A stretch of 64,000 bases of DNA, from the NCBI GenBank assembly GCA_050951725.1, contig JBMNJO010000001.1:1244580-1308579 (forward strand), read 5' to 3'. The translations under genes and the position numbers were made by a program. The DNA comes from DTU052 sp050951725. Lineage in GTDB: Bacteria; Bacillota; Syntrophomonadia; Syntrophomonadales; DTU052. This document shows, piece by piece, positions 51,466 through 58,491 of the stretch; the stretch's first letter is position 1, and each line of letters opens with the position of its first letter. The notes beneath the pieces were generated by a model. That model saw only the letters and a program-made list of their open reading frames with translations, was not told the DNA's origin and searched no databases.

Positions 51466-54039
51466 CTATTCCCAGCTGTTCATATCATACCAGTTCAGCC
51501 CGATCTTGACCGCCGCCAGGAGCGGGACTTTGAGCTTAAAGGCATTTTCCATGCAATCCTTCACCAGATAAGCCACCTGGTTCAGCTCATCAGCACTGAC
51601 CTCCAGCAGCAGGTCGTCATGAACCTGCAGGATCACTCGGCTCTGCAGCCGGTTGGCCTTTAGCTGCCGGTCGATGTTGAGCATCGCCAGTTTGATAATG
51701 TCGGCTGAACTTCCTTGGATCGGGGTATTAAGAGCCATACGCTCCGCATTGGCCCGCACCATCCGGTTGCTGCTCAGGAGATCCGGCAGGTAGCGGCGGC
51801 GTCCCAGGATGGTGGAAACGTAACCCTGTTCCCGCCCCACCTCCACAATCTCTTTCATGTAGCGCTGGACCCCCGGATAGGAGTCCAAGTAATTGGCAAT
51901 GTACTCATGCGCCTCCGCCCGGCTGACCCCGGTATCCCGCGCCAATCCGAAATCGCTGATCCCGTAAACGATGCCGAAATTCACCGCTTTGGCCCGGTAG
52001 CGCAGTTCTGAGGTCACATCGGCCACCGGAACCTTGAAGATCTCCGAAGCAGTGCGGGCATGGATATCAACCCCTTCTTCAAACGTCTCAATCAGGGTCG
52101 GGTCCCCGGAAACATGCGCCAGCACCCGCAGGTCGATCTGCGAGTAGTCAGCGCTCAATAGCAGCCAATCCCGCTGCGAAGTCATGAAGGCCTTCCTGAT
52201 CCGCCGCCCTTCCGCCATCCGGATGGGGATGTTCTGCAGGTTGGGCTCAGCACTCGACAACCTCCCGGTAGCAGTGACCGCCTGCTTGAAAATCGTATGC
52301 ACCCGGCCGGTCTCCGGATGAATGTAATTCGGCAGCGCATCCACATAGGTGGACTTCAGCTTGATCAGCTGCCGGTAATCCATGATCAGCGGAATTATCG
52401 GGTGATGGTCGTAAAGCTGCTCCAGGACCGCCGCATTGGTCGAGTACCCGGTTTTGGTCTTTTTCAACGCCGGCAGCCCCAGCTCATCAAACAGCACGTG
52501 TCCCAGCTGTCGGGTTGAGTTGATGTTGAACTCCTCCCCTGCCAGCTCGTAGATGCTGGCCTCGGTCATATCCAGACGTTCTCCCAGTTCACTGGAAATC
52601 GCCGTCAGGGTCTCACCCTCCACCTTGACTCCGGTAAACTCCATCTCCGCCAGCACCCTGGTCAGAGGCATTTCTACTTCACGGTACAGCTTAATTAACT
52701 CCGGGTCGCACTTCTCCAACAAGTAATTATGCAGATTGATAATCTCTGCCACTGCTTTTTCGGGGGTCTTATCCTGCTCCACCACCCGACCCCAATAGTG
52801 AAAGATCTGCTCCTGCAGACTCTCCCCATCAAACGACGGGTCCACAACATACGACAATAGCAGGGTGTCACCCATTACCCCCCGCAGTTCAATTCCCTGC
52901 CGGGCCAAAATAACCATGGCCAGCTTCGCATTGTGCAGGTACTTCTCGACCCGTTCATCCTCCATAACCGGCTTTAACAGACCCGTATCCCGGCCAGACA
53001 GCACATAGGCACCCTCCCGCCACCAGAAATAGGTTTCAACCACCTCCGCCCACATCGGGTGATGCGGTTTGGCCACCAGGAAAATCGCCAGGGAATCGCC
53101 GGGCTGGACCTGACTTATGACCTCGCGGAAATCCCGCACCGTCAGTTCTATGTCCTCCTCAATCGTGCCCAATTCCTTGGCAAAGGCGGCAAACTCCAAT
53201 TCCTGATAGAGTTCAAGCAGTCGCGATTTCTGCGGGTGGTCATAGCGGAAATCATCCAGATCACAGGGAATATCAAGATCAGTCACAATGGTTCCCAGAC
53301 TGCGGCTCAGGAAGGCCTGCTCCCGGTGTTCCACCAGCAGTTTCCGGATCCGCTCCGGGGTAACCTCCTCGATACGCTGGTAGAGTTCTTCCATGGTACC
53401 AAAGGCCTTGATCAGCTTAACAGCAGTCTTTTTGCCAATTCCCGGTACTCCGGGTATATTATCTGAGGCATCCCCCATCAAACCCTTCACATCCACCAGC
53501 CGTTGCGGGTATACCTCCCACTTCTCCATCACCAGGTCATCGGTGTACTTCTCCGTCTCCGAGATCCCCTTGCGGGTAAGCAGGATATCGACCCCGCGCT
53601 TGGCCAGCTGCAGGGCGTCCTGATCTCCGGTCACAATCAGGCAGGGGACCCCCTTTTCCCAGGTGCGGACACTGAGGGTTCCGATCAGGTCGTCCGCTTC
53701 GTAACCCTCAATCTCCATATAGGTTATATCCATGGCCTTCAGGACCTCTTTCAGAATATCAAACTGTCCTCGGAGTTCAGGCGGGGTCGGCTGGCGGTGG
53801 GCCTTGTATTCGGCGAACTCTTCCGTCCGTAAGGTAACCCGGCTCTTGTCAAAAGCCACCACCAGGTAAGCCGGATTATAATCCTTCAGGACCTTGAAAA
53901 GCATGGTAAGAAAACCGTAAACGGCGTTCGTAAATACCCCCTGCTTGGTCCGCAGGAGCGGCAGCGCAAAAAATGCCCGGTAAACCAGGCTGTTTCCATC
54001 GATAAGTACCAGCAGTTCCTCTTTCAAATTTAGCACCAT
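51466..54039 (-). CDS. polA: DNA polymerase I
   Basis: An 857-residue polymerase I. The N-terminal 5'-3' exonuclease domain (LVLIDGNSLVYRAFFALP, GYEADDLIGTLS, DQDALQLA) spans residues 10-290. The middle 3'-5' exonuclease domain (about 300-460) lacks the DxE metal motif and is probably inactive, as in Bacillus. The polymerase domain has motif A LLLSADYSQIDLRVLAH, motif B RAKAVNFGIVYGISDFGL and motif C QVHDDLLLEV. The longest frame starts at 54090; the ATG at 54039 (MVLNLKEELLVLIDGN) agrees better with the family N-terminus, although its ribosome binding site is weak. First gene of the polA-mutM-ytaF-coaE cluster. Confidence 0.95.
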   Translation of the reverse strand: MVLNLKEELLVLIDGNSLVYRAFFALPLLRTKQGVFTNAVYGFLTMLFKVLKDYNPAYLVVAFDKSRVTLRTEEFAEYKAHRQPTPPELRGQFDILKEVLKAMDITYMEIEGYEADDLIGTLSVRTWEKGVPCLIVTGDQDALQLAKRGVDILLTRKGISETEKYTDDLVMEKWEVYPQRLVDVKGLMGDASDNIPGVPGIGKKTAVKLIKAFGTMEELYQRIEEVTPERIRKLLVEHREQAFLSRSLGTIVTDLDIPCDLDDFRYDHPQKSRLLELYQELEFAAFAKELGTIEEDIELTVRDFREVISQVQPGDSLAIFLVAKPHHPMWAEVVETYFWWREGAYVLSGRDTGLLKPVMEDERVEKYLHNAKLAMVILARQGIELRGVMGDTLLLSYVVDPSFDGESLQEQIFHYWGRVVEQDKTPEKAVAEIINLHNYLLEKCDPELIKLYREVEMPLTRVLAEMEFTGVKVEGETLTAISSELGERLDMTEASIYELAGEEFNINSTRQLGHVLFDELGLPALKKTKTGYSTNAAVLEQLYDHHPIIPLIMDYRQLIKLKSTYVDALPNYIHPETGRVHTIFKQAVTATGRLSSAEPNLQNIPIRMAEGRRIRKAFMTSQRDWLLLSADYSQIDLRVLAHVSGDPTLIETFEEGVDIHARTASEIFKVPVADVTSELRYRAKAVNFGIVYGISDFGLARDTGVSRAEAHEYIANYLDSYPGVQRYMKEIVEVGREQGYVSTILGRRRYLPDLLSSNRMVRANAERMALNTPIQGSSADIIKLAMLNIDRQLKANRLQSRVILQVHDDLLLEVSADELNQVAYLVKDCMENAFKLKVPLLAAVKIGLNWYDMNSWE

Positions 54040-54064
54040 CCCTATATTTACCCTATGAAATTCA

Positions 54065-54090
54065 ATGGGCAGGATTAAAATCCTGCCCAT
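54065..54090 (-). terminator. Terminator of the second anti-sigma gene
   Basis: ATGGGCAGGAT ... ATCCTGCCCAT, a perfect 11-bp stem with a 4-base loop, about 35 bases after the anti-sigma stop. TTGAATTTC follows on the minus strand. Confidence 0.65.
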
Positions 54091-54122
54091 GTCGTTATTT
54101 CTGATATTAAGGTGTCAACATT

Positions 54123-55184
54123 CTAGTGATTGGGTTCCTCCGTTATCATCACGTTGACCGCCACCAGTTTGGCGTTGGCCTCCAGCTCAGCTATCTTATC
54201 CTCCAGATGCGATTTTTCAAACAGCATGGCTTGGAGTTTGTTTTCCTCATCGACATCCAATTCATCCAGGCCCTGCAGCCTGGTGATCTCGGCCTCAACT
54301 TCACCCAGACGTTGCTTTAGGTTCTTATACTCTCCAGTTACATCCTGTGTGCCATGCATAGGCTGAGCCTGGCAGCCGAAGGAATTAACCCCGGTAACGA
54401 TGCTGCCCACTCTCTCTGGTGAAACCCGCATGGTCATGACCTTGGAAACCCCCGCCATGAGCTGGTTGACGGATGTCTCCACCTGGGCATCATTAGCCTC
54501 TGCCAGCTGCATTATACTGTCAGCAAGCTGATCGGTCTGAGTTGCAGACAACTGCAGGTTAACCGTGTTGATGAACATCGGCTCGACGGTCTCTGTAACT
54601 GGATCTTCAGCCTGCTGGTTCCCCGGCACAACCGCCACCTTCTGCGGCTGTCCCTGGTTATTGGCTGGCGACTGCGGTTCCTTCTCCTCATCGGGTGGAT
54701 TCGGCTGCTGGATATTAAGCGCAGTATGCATCTGCTGTTTTTTCTCCCTGAGGAACTGTTCGATTTCACTTCTCAGTTCTGTGTCCTGGGGAGCTATTAC
54801 CTGCGGTATCCGGTCAACAAAACCAGCCACTATCGGGTAAGGCACCAAACTACTGATATATATCCCCGCGACCAGCGCAATACTGGCCACAGAAGCCACA
54901 AGCCACCTTGATGTGGAATGAACCAGGTGGTGTTTGTGACGTTGGTTCTCGAGAGGCGTAACCTTTTCCTGCAGCAAACGCTCATGTAGCCTATTCATGA
55001 AATCAGAAGGAGCCTCTCGTTTCTCCATACCCCGTATTCTATTGACTGCACCCTGCAATTCCGCCAGGTCCTTACGGCAGGACTCACAAGCGGCCAGATG
55101 CTCCTCGACCCTGGTTTTTTCCTCTTCGGATAAAACCAGGTCAATATAGGGAGATAGTAGTTCCCTAACACTTTGGCATCTCAT
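54123..55184 (-). CDS. Zinc-finger anti-sigma factor with DUF4349-like domain
   Basis: A 353-residue membrane protein. The N-terminal anti-sigma zinc finger (CQSVRELLSPYIDLVLSEEEKTRVEEHLAACESCRKDL) gives the H-x3-C-x2-C ligands. A membrane helix (WLVASVASIALVAGIYISSLV) follows, then a polar Pro/Gln-rich linker. The external domain has a coiled coil (KNLKQRLGEVEAEITRLQGLDELDVDEENKLQAMLFEKSHLEDKIAELEANAK) typical of DUF4349 envelope proteins. The gene follows the sigma factor gene by 36 bases and ends at a terminator. It would sequester that sigma factor and release it on an envelope signal. Confidence 0.87.
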   Translation of the reverse strand: MRCQSVRELLSPYIDLVLSEEEKTRVEEHLAACESCRKDLAELQGAVNRIRGMEKREAPSDFMNRLHERLLQEKVTPLENQRHKHHLVHSTSRWLVASVASIALVAGIYISSLVPYPIVAGFVDRIPQVIAPQDTELRSEIEQFLREKKQQMHTALNIQQPNPPDEEKEPQSPANNQGQPQKVAVVPGNQQAEDPVTETVEPMFINTVNLQLSATQTDQLADSIMQLAEANDAQVETSVNQLMAGVSKVMTMRVSPERVGSIVTGVNSFGCQAQPMHGTQDVTGEYKNLKQRLGEVEAEITRLQGLDELDVDEENKLQAMLFEKSHLEDKIAELEANAKLVAVNVMITEEPNH

Positions 55185-55220
55185 AGCACCGCACTCCTTC
55201 TACCATAAAAGACGTCAACT

Positions 55221-55808
55221 TCACGGTAAAAGTTCCCGTTTGGAAATCTTCTTTCTCAGAACCTCTCGACCTCTGCTAAGGCGTGATTTGACCGTGCCAA
55301 TGGAACAGTTCAGCACTTCTGCAATCTCTTCATAGGTCAGATCCATAACATCCCGGAGGATAACTACGGTTTTTTGCTCCGGTTTTAGCATGTTGATAAG
55401 AGACTGTAAGTATACCTCAGTTTCCTTGTACTGATAAATTATGTCAGCCGTTGGAGAGGGGTCTGGGATATCCCTTTCGATCTCGTCGCCATCCGTGATG
55501 GTCACGGGTTCATCCGTGGATATCATATGTAAGGTCCTTTTCCTCTTGCGCAGTTCATCCAGACAAACGTTGGTGGTTATGCGGTACAGCCAGGTCCCCA
55601 GAGAAGAGTCGCCCTTGAATGATGCAAGAGAGCGGTATGCTTTGATCAGGGCTTCCTGGGCCATGTCACTGGCATCTTCGTCATTGCTCATGTACCGGTA
55701 GGCCAGGTTGTATATCTTATGCTGGTACTTTTCCACCAGTTCTTCAAAAGCCCTTGTGTCGCCTGCCAAACTAAGTTTTATAAGATCGTCATCTTGTCCC
55801 AGAAGCAT
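55221..55808 (-). CDS. ECF-type RNA polymerase sigma factor (SigW/RpoE-like)
   Basis: A 195-residue ECF sigma factor. Region 2 is FEELVEKYQHKIYNLAYRYMSNDEDASDMAQEALIKAYRSLASFKGDSSLGTWLYRITTNVCLDELRKRKR, very like SigW/RpoE factors. A short acidic linker precedes region 4 with the helix-turn-helix MDLTYEEIAEVLNCSIGTVKSRLSRGREVLRKKI. GGAGG touches the ATG at 55808, an unusually short spacing, but no better start is available. It forms an operon with the downstream zinc-finger anti-sigma gene. Confidence 0.92.
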   Translation of the reverse strand: MLLGQDDDLIKLSLAGDTRAFEELVEKYQHKIYNLAYRYMSNDEDASDMAQEALIKAYRSLASFKGDSSLGTWLYRITTNVCLDELRKRKRTLHMISTDEPVTITDGDEIERDIPDPSPTADIIYQYKETEVYLQSLINMLKPEQKTVVILRDVMDLTYEEIAEVLNCSIGTVKSRLSRGREVLRKKISKRELLP

Positions 55809-56167
55809 CCTCCTCTCTTCCAGGAATGGAGAATACCAACTACCCTAATTCGATAGTTCCTGGTGAAACTCCTCTAATTCTGTCTCTGCTATTGTTCCCA
55901 TAGTGCTCATATTGTTCTAGTAATGGCATAATCTGGACGCAGATCACGTCTGGCAGCATTTGGCGAAACGTCATATATCCACGAACATTGCCCTTCTCTG
56001 CAGTAATGCCGCAAATGCCTGACATCATTATCCTGGGCTGGTCATACATACCACGCCTTAGTCCGCCTAAGCAAGCAAATCGTGTAAATTGACAGACCAA
56101 CGCCTATTCATTATAATATTAAATGCGCTGGGATTGCGACAACCAATTGCTCTCACGCAGAAACCAT
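55809..56167. other. Gap between sigma factor and tRNA-Leu
   Basis: About 360 bases. It should contain the sigma operon promoter on the minus strand and the tRNA promoter on the plus strand. The minus strand has GGAAC near 55860 that could be an ECF -35 box, without a convincing -10. A minus-strand frame of 86 codons (55840-56100) has no ribosome binding site and no recognisable product. Confidence 0.35.
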
Positions 56168-56253
56168 GCCGAAGTGGTGGAATTGGCAGACGCGCTCGAC
56201 TCAAAATCGAGTGTCCTGAGGACATGTGGGTTCGAGTCCCACCTTCGGCACCA
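56168..56253 (+). tRNA. tRNA-Leu (anticodon CAA), CCA encoded
   Basis: Class II tRNA. Acceptor GCCGAAG/CTTCGGC, anticodon stem CTCGA/TCGAG with loop CTCAAAA (anticodon CAA), variable arm, T-arm GTGGG-TTCGAGT-CCCAC and encoded CCA at 56251-56253. Its 3' tail is repeated twice immediately downstream. Confidence 0.95.
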
Positions 56254-56487
56254 AAGATAACTAAAGGGAGTACAACGCTCCCTTTTCTGCTTTCTTGCGT
56301 TCCCACATGCCCTCTTGAGGACCTGTGGGTTCACCCTAACGGGTACAGGCGAGTCCCACCTTCGGCACCATAGATAACTAAAGGGAGATGACTTCTCCCT
56401 TTTCTGCTTTCTTGCGTTCCCACATGCCCTCTTGAGGACCTGTGGGTTCACCCTAACGGGTACAGGCGAGTCCCACCTTCGGCACCA
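56254..56487 (+). repeat. Two tandem 117-base copies of the tRNA 3' tail with terminator
   Basis: Two nearly identical 117-base units (56254-56370 and 56371-56487). Each starts with a terminator hairpin AAAGGGAG...CTCCCTTTT, continues with GTTCCCACATGCCC and ends with a copy of the tRNA-Leu 3' tail GAGTCCCACCTTCGGCACCA. In both copies an 18-base insert ACCCTAACGGGTACAGGC splits the T-arm sequence, and the surrounding bases form a CCTGT/ACAGG hairpin. Minus-strand open frames through these units are artefacts. This looks like repeated recombination or insertion at the tRNA end. Confidence 0.9.
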
Positions 56488-56512
56488 AAGATAACCCATT
56501 CCAATACGGTCG

Positions 56513-56815
56513 TCATTCCAAGAGCACCTTAATCTTTGCCAAAGCCTCGGTAATAACCTCGTTCGACGCTTTACACGCGAACCGAACGTTTCTCGCTTGC
56601 CAATCCAAACTTTTAATTTGGTCAGAAAGAATTACCCCTGAGATTTCGAGGTCATACGGCAATTCGACCTCAAAAGGATAACCTTTGCGTTTTGATCTGA
56701 TGGGGCACATTAAAGCCAGACCTGTTTTTTGGTTATAGGCACCGGGAGATACGATTATCGCGGGTCGGTCCCCCGCTTGCTCGTGTCCGGTGACCACCGT
56801 TACCTTTCGGGTCAT
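56513..56815 (-). CDS. mazF: MazF/PemK-family mRNA interferase toxin
   Basis: A 100-residue toxin of the MazF/PemK fold, expected to cleave mRNA at short sequences. The family signature GHEQAGDRPAIIVSPGAYNQKTGLALMCPI is clear, followed by the GYPFEVELP strand and GVILSDQIKSLDW, which supply the conserved Arg, Asp and dimer contacts. Length is normal. GGAG lies about 10 bases upstream. An antitoxin gene would be expected directly upstream, but only a frame with an internal stop is found there (56831-56953). Confidence 0.88.
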   Translation of the reverse strand: MTRKVTVVTGHEQAGDRPAIIVSPGAYNQKTGLALMCPIRSKRKGYPFEVELPYDLEISGVILSDQIKSLDWQARNVRFACKASNEVITEALAKIKVLLE

Positions 56816-56830
56816 TATTCCTTTTCTCCT

Positions 56831-56953
56831 TTAACATTTGCGTATAAATCCATTTTCACTTTCATTTTCCCCAGCATCAATGAGTTCATCAATATCCACT
56901 GCCGAGTTCGTCAGTTATATGGCATCCACTGCGTTAAATCCCATTTCATTCAT
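56831..56953 (-). pseudogene. Probable broken antitoxin upstream of mazF
   Basis: A minus-strand frame beginning MNEMGFNAVDAI, then a TAA, then LTNSAVDIDELIDAGENESE and NGFIRKC, ending 15 bases before the mazF start. Its position, small size and acidic C-terminal half fit the antitoxin partner of mazF, and only one stop codon interrupts it. I cannot assign a DNA-binding family to the preserved part. Confidence 0.4.
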
Positions 56954-57090
56954 TGATTTCCATGGGCAGGATTGGAATAAATACTGTCGAATTTTTACAA
57001 ATAACAACAAAGGCAAATAATGACATCCATTTGTCACTAACGCAGGCTAACCTAAAAACAGGCCAACAGAACAATGGGAGGAGGAATAGA

Positions 57091-57417
57091 ATGACCGACA
57101 AGTACATTACCCCGGTACTGCGGAGCGAAAGAAGCCCTTATGACGATTCCAAACTGCTGGGCGAACAATTGCTGGCGACTGATGATGGGCGCCCGGTTGT
57201 CGCTCAAGCCTGGGCTGAAAGCGGGTACACCTATTTGACCTACTTTTTCAGCCGCCAAGGACTTGAGTCCTGTAGTAAAGATGATCTCTTTCAATACCTG
57301 GTGGAGCAGGGTTTCAAATTGAACAGAGAAATGCGCTATGCCGCCCTTACGTTCACCGACCAGGCGGGCAACGAATGCTGGAACTTCACCATTACCGTCG
57401 GAGAGCCCAACGACTGA
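57091..57417 (+). CDS. Hypothetical protein, first gene of the EVE cassette
   Basis: A 108-residue acidic soluble protein (MTDKYITPVLRSERSPYDDS...). It has alternating strands (PVVAQAWAESGYTYLTYFFSR, YAALTFTDQAGNECWNFTITVGE) and a helix between them (CSKDDLFQYLVEQG). GGGAGGAGG stands 6-9 bases before the ATG at 57091; the frame is open further upstream to 56953, but that part overlaps the antitoxin remnant. It lies 15 bases before the next gene on the same strand, so they are co-transcribed. I do not recognise the family. Confidence 0.75.
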   Translation: MTDKYITPVLRSERSPYDDSKLLGEQLLATDDGRPVVAQAWAESGYTYLTYFFSRQGLESCSKDDLFQYLVEQGFKLNREMRYAALTFTDQAGNECWNFTITVGEPND

Positions 57418-57432
57418 GTGGAGGTGGATCGG

Positions 57433-57828
57433 ATGAAAGATCAGATTTACATCCTACCCATTTACCCAGCTAAACGGATACAGGACCTGCTGAACTCGAT
57501 GAGTTTAGAGGGTTATCAGGTCCTGGATATAAGCCCCTATTGGCGCATCCATAATCCGGGCTGTTATAACGCCAAAGCAGAAGAAGACATGGTCATGATT
57601 TCTTTTCACAGGGCTGAAGGCGCTTATGACTATTTATACCAGCTTTACCCGAGATCAATTGAACAATCGCTAAAGGAAATGAATGCCCTGATAATCGAAA
57701 AAAGCGCGGAAGGTTATGATGTGTTCAAGACCTTCTTCTCACATATCTTGCGCGTTGATCGATCAATTCCCTGCATCCATTCCAATGCCAAAATTCTAAA
57801 TCTGATACTCCGCAAACAGATTGTTTGA
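57433..57828 (+). CDS. Hypothetical protein, second gene of the EVE cassette
   Basis: A 131-residue protein (MKDQIYILPIYPAKRIQDLL...). GTGGAGGTG precedes the ATG at 57433 by 6 bases; the GTG at 57418 is less likely. It contains GYQVLDISPYWRIHNPGCYNAK and a helical C-terminal half. No catalytic motif, signal peptide or membrane segment is visible. It lies between two other unrecognised genes in one direction with 15- and 40-base gaps, so it is part of the same transcript. Confidence 0.75.
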   Translation: MKDQIYILPIYPAKRIQDLLNSMSLEGYQVLDISPYWRIHNPGCYNAKAEEDMVMISFHRAEGAYDYLYQLYPRSIEQSLKEMNALIIEKSAEGYDVFKTFFSHILRVDRSIPCIHSNAKILNLILRKQIV

Positions 57829-57868
57829 ACCAGCCCGGCCACGCGTTAGATGAAAGGAGAGTGCCCAG

Positions 57869-58444
57869 ATGAATGATGTCATTACAATTGGAGGTGCGAT
57901 AACCGGCCGCATCACCTATTTGCGGCCCAACCAGATTAACGTAGAAATCACCAGTCCTTATCAAGGAATCACCAGTGGCCGACATATCCCTTACTTTTCG
58001 ATGAGACCAGGGAGAAAACGTTTTGAGGAAATGACCGAAAAGGGAGCCATGATTACGGATTACGGAATCGAAAGAGCCAAGGAGATTCTGCAGGAGATTT
58101 ACGATGCCTGTCACTATATTGAATCCAACCTGGCCTCTCTGAAACCGGAATGCAGCAGGCGCTGGCAGGAGGTCCTGGCAAGTCATGCGGGAGAGGACTT
58201 TCTGGATAAGGCGGCCTTTACTCAAGAGAAGAAGCGGATCAAGGCCGCATGGAAAGCCGGCGATTTCGACCAGCAACAGTATGCACTAAAGATTCAAAAA
58301 CTCCACCAACGCCTCCGTCGGTACGAAAAAATGATTTCCGAGGCCGAAAGCGCTATCGGTGATATTCTGTACTCCAGGGCCAATATCGCCGGGATTGACC
58401 TGGTTTCGCAGCTGATTTACAAATACGAACTTCATAAGCCATAA
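57869..58444 (+). CDS. Hypothetical protein, third gene of the EVE cassette
   Basis: A 191-residue protein. The N-terminal third (GGAITGRITYLRPNQINVEITSPYQGITSGRHIPYFSM) looks like a small beta-barrel. The remainder is helical with a coiled-coil-like stretch (KKRIKAAWKAGDFDQQQYALKIQKLHQRLRRYEKMISEAESAIG). AAAGGAGAG lies 7 bases before the ATG. It is followed by the EVE-domain gene after 47 bases. The barrel-plus-helix design suggests nucleic-acid binding, which is inference. The family is not recognised. Confidence 0.75.
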   Translation: MNDVITIGGAITGRITYLRPNQINVEITSPYQGITSGRHIPYFSMRPGRKRFEEMTEKGAMITDYGIERAKEILQEIYDACHYIESNLASLKPECSRRWQEVLASHAGEDFLDKAAFTQEKKRIKAAWKAGDFDQQQYALKIQKLHQRLRRYEKMISEAESAIGDILYSRANIAGIDLVSQLIYKYELHKP

Positions 58445-58491
58445 GGCGTTTAGCCAACACATATACTTAGCAACTTAGGGGGGCGGTAACA

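Noticed and set aside
55840..56100. 86-codon minus-strand frame between sigma factor and tRNA
   Set aside because: No ribosome binding site or recognisable motif; lies in a promoter region.
56254..56487. Possible CRISPR-like repeat
   Set aside because: Only two 117-base direct tandem units with no spacers; they derive from the tRNA 3' end.
56119..56499. 126-codon minus-strand repetitive frame
   Set aside because: Produced by translating the antisense of a tRNA gene and its tandem tail repeats.
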